A stretch of 64,000 bases of DNA from Voacanga thouarsii (Eukaryota > Streptophyta > Magnoliopsida > Gentianales > Apocynaceae), in assembly GCA_026120185.1 (NCBI GenBank), contig JANUWF010001659.1:124001-188000 (forward strand), written 5' to 3'. The stretch's first letter is position 1. The number at the start of each line of letters is the position of its first letter. Below the pieces are notes generated by a model. It had not been told where the DNA came from, searched no databases, and saw only the letters and a list, made by a program, of their open reading frames with translations. Position numbers and translations under genes: made by a program. Positions 22,341 to 34,939 of this stretch are shown piece by piece.

Positions 22341-23761
22341 CTCCACAAAGTGGTTTTTGGACAGTGGATGCTCCAGGTACATGAGTGGAAATGCTAGACT
22401 ACTGGAAAACATTCAAGTCACAAATGATGGATTTGTCTCATTTTGAGACAAAAAGAAATGAGAGATACTTGGCATAGGTAATATTGGTAAAGAATCCTCT
22501 ACTATTATCAAACAAGTGTTGTTAATTGATTAATTAAAGTACAATTTGCTTAGCATCAGTCAATTATGTGATAATGGCTGCAAAGTTATTTTTTGAAAAA
22601 GATTCTTGCACTATTATTCCAGCAATGAGATAATTTTTGTTGCTAGCCGTGTTGAAAATATGTATGTATTTTATCTTGATGATCTTGTGGCTCATGATAT
22701 TAGATGCCTCTCTGTGAATGATGATGATAGCTACCCCCTTGGCATAGAAGGCTAGGTCATGTATCTATCGATCTGCCAGACAAATTATCCTCAAAGGAGC
22801 TTATTAGAGGACTGCCCAAAATGAGATTTAATAAAATTTGGGTATCTGATGCTTACCAATTTAAAAAACAAATCAAAACCTTTTTTAAACCCAAGAAAAT
22901 GATTTCAACATCAAAACCACTTAAACTCATACATTTGGATTTGTTTAGACCAATGAGGACCACTAGCTTTAGTGGTAAGAGGTATGCTTATTTACTTGTG
23001 GATGACTTCTCAAGATTCACTTGACTTTATTTCTTACATGAAAAGGTGAAGCTTTCTCTGAATTTTCAAAATTACTCAAACGTGTTCAAAATTCCCTTGG
23101 GTGCAAATTCATTTCAATTAGAAGTCAATGGTAGAGAATTTTGCAACCGTAACTTTACAAAATTCTATGATAAAAGTGGTTTTTCACACAATTTTTATCA
23201 GCAAAAACTCCTCAACAAAATGGTGTGATTGAGAGGAAAAATAGAAATTTGCAAGAGATGGCAAGATCAATGTTTTGTGAAAACTCTCTTCTAAAATACT
23301 TTTGAACTGAGGCTGTGAACACAGCTTGCTATGTGGTCAACCGTGTTATGCTAAGACCCTTTCCAAGGAAAACTCCTTTTGAATTCATATTTGACAAAGT
23401 TCCATCTATTTCTTACTTTAAAGTTTTCAACTGCAAATGTTTTATCCTCAATACTCGAGACAATCTTCGAAAATTTAATAGCAAATCTGATGATGCTATA
23501 TTTCTTAGATATTCTTCCAACAAAAATGTATATATAGTATACAATAAAAGAACTCTATGTGTAGAAGAATCCATACATGTTGTGTTTGATGAATCAAATA
23601 TATATTCTTCTAGAAATGATAATAATGATGTAAGAATCATAAAAGAAAAAAGCTGTGAGCAGCATAAGGCTCCACGTCTTGATATTCATGCCAAAGAAGA
23701 AGAATTAGAAGAACAACAAGCTGAAGAAAATAAACAAACGACTGAAGAGCTAACAAATTAA
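22341..23761 (+). pseudogene. Copia protease and integrase
   Basis: The protease active site is KWFLDSGCSRYMSGN (about 22348-22392). The integrase zinc finger follows with WHRRLGHVS (about 22741-22767), then the core with first Asp in LKLIHLDLFRPM (about 22920-22960) and DDFSRFT (about 23000-23020), and the C-terminal GKP/IAY-like region replaced by NTACYVVNRVMLRPF (about 23315-23360) and the CFILN segment. The C-terminus (about 23640-23761) is a charged Glu/Gln-rich linker. Many stops and frame changes, for example TGA at about 23023, make it nonfunctional. Confidence 0.85.
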
Positions 23762-25365
23762 GACTTACCAAAAGACTGGAAATACAAAACTGTTCGTCCA
23801 AAAGAACAGATCATTAGCGATCCTAGCTGCGGAGTCAAAACTAGATGGTATTTTGTTGATAATTTTTCTTTACTTTCAAGCATTGATATGGCTTTGCATG
23901 ATGATTTTTAGATTATGGCCATGCAAGAAGAATGAATCAATTTGAAAGAAATCAAGTTTGGAAGTTTGTTTCTAAACCACTTGAACATCCCGTGATAGGT
24001 ACCAAGTGGGTTTTCAAAAACAAACTTGATGAGCATGGTGTTGTTGTTAGAAACAAAGCCAGATTAGTTGCCCAATGATTCAATCAAGAAGAAGGCATTG
24101 ATTATGATGAAACTTTTGCTCCCGTTGCTCAGTTAGAGTCAATAAGAATGCTACTTGCTTTTGTATCTTTCAAAGGTTTTATGCTCTATCAAATGGATGT
24201 CAAAAGTGCCTTCTTAAATGGTTTTATTGAAGAAGAAATATATGTGGAGCAACCTCTTGGGTTTATTCATGAACATTTTTCAGACCATATCTTTAAACTC
24301 TCTAAGGCTTTTTATGATTTAAAATATGCTCCACGAGCATGGTATGAAAGACTTAGTGGTTTTCTTCTTTCAAAAGGTTTTTCAAGATGCTTACTTAATA
24401 CCACATTATTTATCAAATCTGAAAATTCTGATGATATCTTAATTGTTCAAATATGTATTGACGATATTATTTTTTGGGTTAGTAATGATTCCTTCTGCAA
24501 GACATTTGCCAAGACAATGCAGCAAGAGTTTGAGATCAGTATGGTAGGAGAACTTAATTTCTTCCTCGGATTACAAATCAAGCAAACCAAAGATGGGATC
24601 TTCCTAAATCAAGCCAAGTATGCTAAGGAACTGCTCAAAAAGTTTGGAATGAATGAAGCAAAAGAGATAGGTACACCTATAAGCACATCATTAAAGCTTG
24701 ATAAATATGAAATGGTAAGAAAGTGGATGAATCAAAATACAGAAGTATGATTGGTAGTCCTTTATCTCGCTGCCAGCCGACTCGACATTATGTTCTCAGT
24801 GTGCTTTTGTGCAAGATTTCAATCATGTCCAAAGGAATCTCATCCATGTGCTGTTAAATGTTTCCTTAGGTACTTGGTTGGAACATATAATTTTGATCTA
24901 TGGCATCCACAAACTAACTTGTTTGATCTTATAGGATATACGGATGCCGATTATGCTGATTACAAATTGAGAGAAAAAACACCAATGGACACTGTCAATT
25001 TCTGGGACACTCTCTTATCTCTTAGTACAACTAGAAGCAAGCTTGCATCTCTCTCTCAACAACCGAAGCAGAGTACATAGCAGCAGGAAGTTGTTGTGCG
25101 CAAAAATTTTGTGGATGAAAATCCTTTGCTTGATTTTGGTCTCAACTTTAATTGGGTGCCTATCTTATGTGACAGTACTAGTGCTATCAATTTGACCAAA
25201 AATCTTGTTCAGCACTCTAGAACTAAGCATATTGAAATTAAGCATCATTTTATTAGAGATCATGTGCTTAAAAGTTATGTTTGTGTGGAATATATTCCAA
25301 CTGATGAACAGCTTGCAAACATATTCACTAAACCGCTGGTCAAAGATAGATTTAATCATTTGTGA
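23762..25365 (+). pseudogene. Copia reverse transcriptase and RNase H
   Basis: RT blocks include KWVFKNKLDEHG (about 24005-24040), DYDETFAPVAQLESIR (about 24100-24150), LYQMDVKSAFLNGFIEEEIY (about 24184-24243), and the catalytic box CIDDIIF (about 24454-24474), where copia elements normally have YVDD. RNase H follows with GYTDADYA (about 24935-24960), STTRSKLASL and LCDSTSAINLTKN (about 25165-25203), ending with KHIEIKHHFIRDHV and ANIFTKPL before TGA at 25363. Stops near 24078, 24748 and 25078 break the frame. Integrase preceding RT identifies Ty1/copia. Confidence 0.9.
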
Positions 25366-25872
25366 AGAGGTTTGGGAATTACTAGATTATGTAACTAACA
25401 ATTTTGCCAAAGCTTGTTTTTTTGTTCATTCTCACAAAATGTCTGAAGACATGCGATTTCGGATGGTGATTTTAGATGCAGCATCTCAAAAACATGAATC
25501 TAAAACCCTCCTCAACAAAATATCTCTCAATTTGTTTTGGATAGACAAGTTTAGACTTAGTCTAAGTCCAAAACAACAGCAACCCAGAATCGCGTAAAAA
25601 TCACATTTTTTTTTTTTATTGGATGAAAAAGCATTTGAGTCCAGAACTCTCTTTTTGAATTTTTCAAAATATTCGTGCTTTTCAAAGTAGTGCATCCTAT
25701 CTCTGATGAAATCTCTTTTGAGGGTACTTGATTGAACTTATCCACTCAAGTACCTAGAAAATCACAAAAAAAGGTTTGTCAAAAAGCTATTTCTCTCTCT
25801 TCTTGAAATCCGAAATTGCCATTAATCTTTCTACCTATCTCTCTTCAAATCTTCTTCTTCTTCTTCACTAAA
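25366..25872 (+). other. Spacer between copia pol and env-like ORF
   Basis: No supported gene. The end of the spacer (about 25790-25872) is a pyrimidine-rich stretch of TCTTCTTC type just before the ATG of the env-like ORF, which could be the leader of a separate or spliced message; that is inference. Confidence 0.6.
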
Positions 25873-26514
25873 ATGGAAAACCCACATCTTCTTCCCGCAA
25901 CTGCCATGGCAAAACATCCTAAATTAGATAAGGGAACCGAACCAAAGACAAAGAATAACCAGAAAAGCAGAGCAGTGGTGAAAACAAAATCTATTGCCAC
26001 CACCCAACCTGCTGCCAAACAAAAAGGGAAAAAGATTTTTGCCAATGAACCAGCTTCCCAGACAAACTCATAGCAAAAAATTCCTGTACAAGAAAGCTTA
26101 GCTCTGAGATACAGGTACCTTGATTCCTTGACTTAAAATGCGAATCTAAGCTTAATAATTGCTTGTCAAGAAATAGGACTGTCATTACTGGATATTACGT
26201 TGATTCTGAGGCCTTTTTTAATTTTACTAATATCCTGAATATGTGTGAATAACTTTGATAGGGGCTTTACTGTCGGTGGATGAAAAACTATACACTACAT
26301 TGGTCTGGGAATTTTATTCAAACTAAAGAAAATGAAGACTGGAAGAGACTGGCGGGGGATTCATGGTTCAATGGTATGCCTCAAGGGTAGGGTATGTGAA
26401 CATGGAATTTGATCATAGAATGCTGAACTAAATATTTGGAGTCAAAGATGGAGGAATCTTATTTTTTTTAAATGAATAAATTTCTAGAAGAGTCTGACCT
26501 ATTTGAACTAGGGA

Positions 26515-29500
26515 TGTGAAACCCCATCTAAAACCAACCCTAGAGTAAGGGATCGGGATGCATATCTTATTTTCTTGTATGCATAAATATATTTTTGAAT
26601 GATTTTATATGTTTTGAAATCGTGATTTATAGTCTAGAAGGCTTAATTATGTTTATTGAGTAGGAAGGGCAAATTGGTAATTTTACTTGAGGTGGAAATA
26701 GGGAGATAGGTTGAAGATTGAATAAGAAGAATATTTAGGAGAGAAAATAAGAATAAGAGTTGTTGTGGTTTAGTGGTTAGAGCTTTGGAATTTATCTCTA
26801 AGGTCTTGAGTTCAAATCCCATCATTTAAGTTTTAGCATGATTTAATTTTATTTTAGATAGGTGGATATTTTCAGCCCTTGCATGCCATAGGGAAGAATA
26901 GGAGTGTTGTCCTATGAGAGATATGAAAGGAATGTCCTAATCCTACTCTTGTACCCTACAAAATTCTTAAGGGATTCATACCCTTTTTGCTCTCTAGCTT
27001 ACCTTAATTCTTGATCAATTAAGTTGCTCAATTTATCCAAGCCATTTTTATTTCCAAGAAATTCCAAAAAGGTTCTGTGATTTTGGAGCTTTGAAAATAC
27101 CTTTTGGAGGAGGGAATTTTAACTGAAAATGGGGAAGGAGTTATGGAGGGTTTCCAAGGGAATTAATCTCCATGATTGAACCTTCAAACTCCACCCTATA
27201 AGTGTTCATCTTCTTCATGTAGTAATCTGGAAAATTTTTCCAGCTTATTAGTCAGTCCAATTTTCAAAATCTTCAGCCACATTTCTCACTCAAATACTAC
27301 AAGAAAAATAGCCAATTTACTCAGCTTAATGACTGAAAACTTTGCCCAAAATTCGGACTGAACAAAGCTGTGCAAACCAGAAGAAAATTCTGGGCAGAAT
27401 TCGCAGCTTAGCAGTCCAAAAACCAAGTTGTTTCTTCTAGCCTTCAAACCAGTAATTCATCTTTGTCTTTCCTCCATAAAGAAGGCTGAAAACTAGCCTT
27501 AAAGGACCCTCCAATACCCCTTCAAACCTTCTACAAGTCGGCGGGAACATTGCAGAAAAATCTGCATAAAAATTCCAGCAAACCTCTTGAATAAACAACC
27601 AGAAATTCCAGCCTTGTTCCTTCTCCAACCATGTCCGAAAAACCATTCCAACTTTCTGTGAAACTAGCATAAGTCAACCATGAACTGAACTCCTTCACCC
27701 CCTCCATTGATATGCTCGAATGAAGCTCCATGGCTACTCCTTAAATCAATCTATCAATCACTACAATCAAACCTCCAATTAAAATTCAAAATTCCAGCAA
27801 ATTGCTCCATGAAAACTCCTTGGATTAAGCTTTAAACAACCAGGAAATCTTCCACCATTACACTCTGAATTTCAGCCACCCTATAGCTCATTCAAACCTT
27901 ATTCAACTCGACAAAACTCCAGCACAATCCAGTCGACCATAGTAGCTCCAAGAACCTCCATCAACCAAGCTATTCTTACCATATTTTCTACCCCAATTCA
28001 CTCCCTAAATTACTCCTTTTGAATTTCAAACAACCAGCTTTCCTTCTTTTCCCTAATCTAAAAATTCAATCTCAAGGAAACCCTCAATCATTCGGCCAAG
28101 CACTTTCAGCAATTTCGTCCAACACTTCTCTCCATTCACTCCATTTTTCCAAAGCACACCAAAAACACCAAGAATACACACCACCATTCTCCAAGCCTAG
28201 GACCACTCTAAACACCTCTAATCTTCTCCAAAAACTCCAGATCATATCTACTCATCCTCTAGAATACATTTTTGCAATTTATAACATCAAACACTAAAAG
28301 CAAGATTCTACTTTTGGATAAAAAACCAGAATTTTTCTTGAAGATTCAAGAACTCTCTCAAGGTAACCATGAATGATTATGTTCATTTTCCATTCCTTTT
28401 CAATCTTTAAAATAAAGTACTAATGCTCTCTTTCACTCTCTCAATCTCTCGGCCGAAATGGTTGTTCCAACCATGGCCATTTTTCTTCTTCCTCCTTGGA
28501 TGGATCAAGCCTTCCAAGCATGAGGATTCTCTTCTGACTTCTTCAAGATAGTCATCATTTAAGTAAGCCTCTTCAACCTTCTCTTTAAATTTTAGATTCA
28601 TGTCTTTTGGATGTTGTTGGAAAAGGATGGATTATGATCGGAGATTGAGCATGTGTTTATATGATGGAGTTGAGATTAAAGTATGAGGATGATTTGTCTT
28701 GGTTGAGTTTTATGATGCTTTGGGGTTTGTTGTATGCTCTTCATGTCGTGAGTTAGTGTGGGTGATTAAGCATGATAGATATTATGTCACCTTTGGTGAA
28801 TAGGGTTTTATGTTCTTGTATTCTTGTTAAAGCCATGAATATGATTATGTTTAGTGGAGTTTGGATCATGTGATGGTAGATTTGGATCTATGCTTTTATT
28901 CATGAATTGAATAGTTTGTGGATTGGTGTTAGAGTCTATGTTCATGATTATGGTTAGCAATAGGAGAATTATAATCATGACCTTGTTGTTCCTAAATTAT
29001 TTAAGTTAGCTAATTTTAATACATTAATAAAAATTAATACTACATTTTCTTCTAATGATTTCGAAAACCCTAGGAAAATGTGGAATTGGACTGTTATAGG
29101 AAACAATGATATCTTTTATTAAAATTAAAATATAATAATATTAAATAAAGCCTTTTATATAAATAATCATAATAGGTAAAATATTAATCTTATAAGTTAT
29201 ATATTCATAAATACTATTAAATTTTATTTATTATCGTTTAATCAAAATATATTAAAATTTACTTATTAATTTTATTTATCAATTATTTTTTAACTATTAA
29301 TTATTAATTAAGAGAATAGTAATAGTTTATTATTTTAATAACATCATCTAGGACTTAGGACCCTTTATCAAATAAACCCTAGTTTATTTATAACAAGATT
29401 TAAACCTTCAACTTATTAGTAATTATTTCACAAACCCTAGTTATTTTATTATCAAGCTAAATTTATGTTATAAAATCCTATTGAGTATCTAGCCTTAAAG

Positions 29501-30701
29501 TTTGGAACATTAGGGTCATGATTGTAGGAAGTTGAACTAGGATTAGTCATAGAAGTAAATTTAGCTTGCGTTTAATTATGGCTTGTGTTTACCCCAGGTA
29601 GGGCTAGGTCAACTTTGGAAGATCTTTGAGTTAGCTCAAGCAAAGGATCAGGTAAACTCCTGCATAAAACTTGTTTGTTGTAAAAGGTCACTATGGCAAG
29701 CCAAACACGAAGTATGTGAACACTTATTTTGTAAAGGCAAATAAGGACTATTTCCTTTCTTGTTTTAGTCAAAAAAATTATTTAAAAATCAACAAGCAGT
29801 TTTGCTCAAATACCAAACTGTTTCTAAAACCAATTTTGACACGGACTTTAGAAACCCTTAATTGCCATTTTCAAGTAAAGCTATGCTTTATTGGTTTTCT
29901 CCCAAGTGGGACAATCAACGTTGAGTACTTAATAAGGGTAGGCTAGTAGTACTAGTTTCGAAGAGCAAGAGCGAGTCTTCTGGCAAGAGGCCACCTCCAG
30001 AAGATGAACTCAACTTGGAAAAGCGACAGTACTACTTAGTCATGCCGGTCTGAGCTAGCAAGTTTCAGTCATATGGACTGTGTGTTGCTAGAGTGGACAA
30101 CTGATTTTGTTTGGGTGAAGAGAATGAGAAGTATCTTACCCGGTAGGCCGATCACCTACCTTTTGTCAGTTTACACAAAGTGTGGCATTCTGACCATTGT
30201 ATGGACATGGGGCCCAACGTGTGGTACCCATGGCCGCCTAATTGAGTGGTTGTATTTATTGTGCACTTGTATGGTTTGAAAAGAGGAAAACGCCACTCTT
30301 TATTTTAACGTTATTTATTGCTTGCCAGCATTTTCCCATATGAAATGTTTCAACTTGCATACATGAACTGTTTTACCTGAACACTCAAAGCACACACGGA
30401 CTTACTGAGATTTTTATCTCATCACCCTTTTTACCATAATTTTAGGTCGATCATGCTGTGGGAATGAGTAGCTAGTTGTTGCCTGCTATGGAAGATATTG
30501 TGTTATTTCTTTTATGTAATTCTTTAAGAGATAAGAGTGAACAATTTATTTTGGATTCGTTCTGGAATTTTTGGGTTGTAATAATTTTTAATTTCAGAGT
30601 ATTGTTTCATTTTTGTTGTGTGGCCTAATTATAAAGACCCCTTGTCCTTTGGACGGGGCGATATCCCCGGCCCTATTGGGCCTAGGTTGTGGGGTATTAC
30701 A
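26515..30701 (+). repeat. Solo gypsy LTR (4187 bp) with target duplication AGGGA
   Basis: It starts TGTGAAACCCC and ends GGGGTATTACA. AGGGA occurs at 26510-26514 and again at 30702-30706. No primer-binding site, gag, pol or polypurine tract is attached, so it is a solo LTR left by LTR-LTR recombination. It is colinear with 37004-41293, and its right part (about 28770-30701) with 4500-6549. The 28980-29480 part is very AT-rich. ORFs inside are not conserved across the copies. Confidence 0.93.
26757..26830 (+). other. tRNA-like segment with A-box and B-box inside the solo LTR
   Basis: TGGTTTAGTGG (26766-26776) fits the RNA polymerase III A-box TRGYNNANNGG. AGTTCAAATCC (26809-26819) is one mismatch from the B-box GGTTCRANNCC. 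The spacing (32 bp between boxes) is tRNA-like. It is not called a tRNA gene because the acceptor stem is not convincing. Confidence 0.5.
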
Positions 30702-31769
30702 AGGGAGATTTGAGGCTAAGATTACTAGAGGCAAGAGTTTCAAAAACTTAAATGATCACAACTCCAAATAGCTGAATAGATTTGAGAGAATTTTGCACCA
30801 CATGGTGTCAACCTTGGTGACACCTAGCTTTAGGCACAAAACTTCGGTGAGTATCATGCAAATGATATTGATGTTGGCCCTATCAGAAGGAAGGCATATT
30901 AGTTTTAGATTTCTGGCTGTGAGCTAATGCTTCAAACAAGAAATACCTCGAACAAGGCCCTACCATATGGAAATCTCCTGACCAAGGTCTTTAAATATTT
31001 TAATGTGAATCTCAGTACAAATGTCCTTAGACACCTCAAGATTAATGTTTACAGCACGAAGTCTTTTAAGAAAATGGGCTTTGTACAAATAGACAATTAA
31101 TGGATTCTAATTAGGGATGTTTTAGAAGAAGAAAGGGAAAAGCTGGTTAAGATTAAAGCTGAGGGAAAGAAAGTTACACCTGCTGCCTCGATTGGAATAA
31201 AACACAAAATTGAAATAGTAAAGGAATCCTCAAGTAAAGGCAAGCAGAGGCTTGATGAGAGTGGACTAACTCAAAGCTTTCTGAATGCTTTGAATATTTT
31301 ATCTAAAAATTTTGATAGGTTTAGTGCTGAAGTCAAAACTGAATTACAATTTTTGGGCACTCGATTGAGTAATATGGAAAGGAAGCAGCTCACAAAAGAA
31401 AAGGATACTGAAGATGTCTCAAAAGATCAAGCCACTCAACTACAGTAAGAGGATGAGCCTATCATTCCCTCTCCTGAAAAGGATTCTAGACAACCCACCA
31501 CTACTGAGAAAATAGTCGTTGATGAAATTCTAGCTCCACCCACTACAATGCCCACAACTGAAACAATTCCATCCCAGCCGGCTAAGATAATACCTAATGT
31601 ACCCTCTGCTGACCCAGTTGCCGTTACAAAAGACAAGCCAATTCTACCTAGTAGCTCATCAAGACATAGAGTGAAACATGTTGTCGTCAAAAAACAGTCC
31701 AGCAGAATTGCTAAACAACACTCAAAGAAGGGTGCCAATGCTAAGCTTGAGACCATTAACATTTTATGA

Positions 31770-32919
31770 TTGGCATATGGCGACTACTGACTGCTGACTT
31801 ATTCTGCAACATTTTATTCTAATGAACACCATTACCTTCAAACTGTTTTATGCTTTCTACACCATATCTGCATGAACACTTTTATTTTGGTTTTGGACTG
31901 ATATTACTGCTATTGTTGATATTATTGCTGATATTTAGTCACTATTGCATCTTGTTACTACTGATATTCCTTTTTATCACTACTACTTTTTGTTGATTCC
32001 GTACTGTTTATCTTCTGCTAAATTCTTTTTGATTGATACCAAAGAGGGAGAAATAAATATGGAGTATAATGTATAGAGTATAATGGATTGTGTATGATTA
32101 GGAGCTAAATTTTCTGCCGAGCCGAATTTATTGTAGTATTGTGATTGGGCTAACTTTGGATTATATGGATTGTGACTGAATTTAGTATAAGTCATGGATT
32201 GTGACTTACTGAATTTAGATTATGAGTTATGGATTATGACTGAGTTCGGATGATGGATACTTGAGTGGATGCGTATGAAAATTATGTTGCTTCTTTTTGG
32301 TTACTTTATGAAAACTTTGTGAAAACTGGGTTCAGTTGATTCTTGAAAAACCATTGATCTATCTTTATGGGAATCTTTTACCCTACACAAACACAGGGGG
32401 AGTTTTAGATCCTCAATTCTTCAATCCAAAACACTAGTCCAAAAATGCTTTTACAAGAAGTGATCTTCTGTCTTATTTTAACCTGTTTTGGATGCACTAT
32501 TTGGAAGTCTAAAATCTCAAATCCCAATTTAGTTTCCAACGCACTCTATCGCTAGTATTCTTTTACTGTTTATATATATGCACATACATAGAGTGAGTAT
32601 TGTTGTTTATGATTTATCTTCTACGACTCTTCATGTACATCATTATACAATTTTTTATGACTATTATTTGGCTATTTCTATGAGAAATAGTCATCTTTAT
32701 GGGAGGAAAGAGGATAAGGAGGTTAGTTGGTCCATAGGCTCATTGAGAACTTTCCTTATCTTAAACTCATAAGGATTCTTTAAGTCCTATAATGAGAGAA
32801 CACATTTCAGTTAAAAATATTCTTACTTCTCTAGGTCTAATATGTTCATATAGTCTATATCATTTTTTTTTTTTTTTTACAATCCCATCAAGTCTATCAT
32901 CACTTAGAAAGGGAAAAAT
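31770..32919 (+). other. Untranslated 3' region of the copia element with repeated polypurine-like motifs
   Basis: No gene. Three purine runs are visible: AAAGAGGGAGAAA (about 32040-32052), ACAGGGGGAG (about 32393-32402) and AAAGGGAAAAATT (about 32908-32920, directly before the LTR). Multiple PPT-like runs upstream of the 3' LTR are characteristic of Sireviruses. A T-run lies at about 32862-32878. Confidence 0.7.
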
Positions 32920-34250
32920 TGTTAGCCCTAAGGGCATTCTCCCGTATTTTAATTTATGACAAACATTGATGTAGACTAACATGTATAATCTATATGTGAT
33001 AGGACATGTTTGACTTTAATTCTTCCAAGGCGCACTAATAGGACTGCTAAGCAGCTCTTAAGCAATGGAATCTATGAGTGGTTGATCAAGTATAACTCTA
33101 ACCTAAGAGATTGCACACCATGAAGTCCTTGTGAAGATTTATAGATTAGGAATTGTGATTAAGGTATTATTTGTAAATTTCTATGTATTTTTACCTTATG
33201 TTCAATTTGTTTTACCTTAAATCACTTACAAATTATTTTTAAAAAGAAAGGATATTTTTAAATCTAGATTTTATAAAATTCTTGGTTGAGTAGTTTTGGA
33301 TAGACCTCTAAATCTAAAATACCATCCAATAATCTGTAACATTTTTTCAAAATATATCTCTTTGCATAAAGTGACATTCTGGACTCACCTTTTGGATGCA
33401 TATCTTTCCATTCTATGAATCCAAAACCTTGAAAATCTTGACAGAGTAACTTGCTGTTTCTAGCCATTGGGATTTCGATTTTAGCTCTTGTAAAAGCTTT
33501 AAAAACTCGATTTTCAAGCAGATTTTTGTGCTAACTTATTCAGAAACACTCTTACACTTTAGAATACAAAAATCTCTCTTTTTATTTGTACTTCAAAGCA
33601 AGATTAAATTGTTCCAAATGCAAAAATGTATTTGTGCTTAGTGGTTTATATTTGCTCAATTTGTGAGCTATTTCTATATTCTATCTTTCATCAGCCTTGT
33701 ATCAAGATTAAGGAAGTAAAACCCAATTGGGGTGAGCTTTGATTGTTGAGTTTAAAGAGGTTGGGTGTAAACCTAAATATGGTGATCTTCTTATGTAAGA
33801 TTGGTGTTTCCTACCACTATTGATTTGGAAAAAGGTCTTAGTAAGTTGTGTTGAAATCCTTAAGTATGAGCTTAAGGTAGTAGATGTAGATCATTTAAGG
33901 ATCGAACCATTATAAATCTTTAGGTCTATTCTTGTGCATTTTATCTAAACTTTTTGCACTACATTTTCAATGGTCATCAGATCTTAAATACTTTATCTTT
34001 TTCTCTGAAATTATTGATCCATTTAAGACCATTGTGTTATATAGTAGTCTCTCTGCCCATCTTTAATACAGACCATCTTCTCACCATTTAGTGCTGATTT
34101 AAAATATTCATGACCGCCTTTTAAAGCTGCGAACCAAATTCTTTTTCTAACACACATTCTGTTCGCCTTTTTTCAAAAGACATCAAAAGACTTTTTTAAA
34201 ATTTCATTTGTTTGCTATAAACCTTATTCACTTACCCTCTAAGGTTTATC
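32920..34250 (+). repeat. 3' LTR of the Sirevirus-like element
   Basis: About 1331 bp, beginning TGTTAGCCC after a polypurine run and ending near TTTATC at 34250, where similarity to the 5' LTR ends. Its last 600 bp match 19900-20504 at roughly 80 percent by eye. The terminal CA expected after TTTATC is not present, so the very end is mutated or lost. Confidence 0.78.
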
Positions 34251-34359
34251 TTCGATGAAATGAATTATAGTCATAATATTTTGGAAATGTCTAGATATGA
34301 GTTTTTATATCTTCATGGAAGCTATTATATGTTTAACTTATATGAATAGATTCTCGTAA

Positions 34360-34525
34360 GTGATGAGTAATCATTCCGTGTGGGTAATGGGTGATTACCT
34401 TTAGGCTAGTTTTTTTATTTTTTTTATTTTTTTGTAATTTTTATTATATTTTGGTTGATTTGAGGTGGCTTAGTGCCTGGAAAATGTCCAATTTGTAGGG
34501 AAAATTCTGCCGAATTTTTCATGAG
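34360..34525 (+). promoter_or_regulatory. Upstream module of CACTA-1 transposase (homologous to two places in CACTA-2)
   Basis: In reverse complement this block matches 56034-56235 and 51221-51450, sharing TGGACATTTTCCAGGCAC and GTAATCACCCATTACCC. It is about 1.39 kb before the transposase ATG here; subtracting the 723-bp foldback leaves about 670 bp, comparable with CACTA-2. A promoter or 5' leader role is inferred from the conserved position. Confidence 0.6.
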
Positions 34526-34939
34526 TTGAACTTTATACTACTGATAAATAGATTATGTTAGGCTTGATTTTATCTATTAGATTTTGGTGAACAACCATCT
34601 TTTTAATACAAAGAACAACAAGACAAAGGTCATAAACTTTAACCTCATTTAGGTTTCAAAGCAATCTGGCTAACAAATCCATCTTTCAGAATTGTAACTC
34701 CTTTCCTGATAGTTTACATAGTATTCATTTTTCTATCTTCCACTCATTGGAAAACAATTCAGTTGACCCTAACCACACAAAAGAAATAATTGAACTTAAC
34801 TAACAATGTAGCTCTACATATTACAGGAAAATCAACCCTAAAATAGATGGATGTAAGCAACATAGCAGTTTCAACCAATGCCCCATTGCTTCTCTCATTC
34901 ACATTACAAGATATTGTATGGTCCAATTTGAAATATTGT

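Larger units (their letters stand above)
25873..31769 (+). pseudogene. Sirevirus env-like ORF, split by a solo LTR
   Basis: The first part starts at ATG 25873 with a Lys/Ala-rich basic N-terminus and reaches an LVWEFYSN motif (about 26299-26322). The solo LTR at 26515-30701 interrupts it. The second part (about 30707-31769) has LPYGNLLTKVFKYFNV (about 30960-31006), a VLEEEREKLVKIKAEGKK helix, an LNALNILSKNF...LGTRLSNMERK coiled-coil-like region (about 31285-31385), and a Pro/Thr-rich then basic tail ending at TGA 31767. Known Sireviruses carry such a 3' ORF; an envelope role is unproven. Several stops (for example about 26071, 31099 and 31446) break it. Confidence 0.77.
19804..34250 (+). mobile_element. 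Degraded Ty1/copia Sirevirus-like element with env-like ORF
   Basis: Read on the plus strand: partial 5' LTR, tRNA-iMet-type primer site, gag, coiled-coil segment, protease, integrase, RT, RNase H, env-like ORF, repeated polypurine-like motifs, and 3' LTR. Integrase before RT is the copia order; gag type, extra 3' ORF and repeated GGGGGAG motifs are Sirevirus traits. A 4.2-kb solo gypsy LTR at 26515-30701 splits it. No target duplication is visible: the left flank is gypsy integrase and the right flank is CACTA sequence, so a deletion or rearrangement has removed the original left edge. Confidence 0.86.

Noticed and set aside
26757..26830. Genuine tRNA gene
   Set aside because: A- and B-boxes are good but the acceptor stem does not pair convincingly, and the interval is part of a repeated LTR; kept only as a tRNA-like module.
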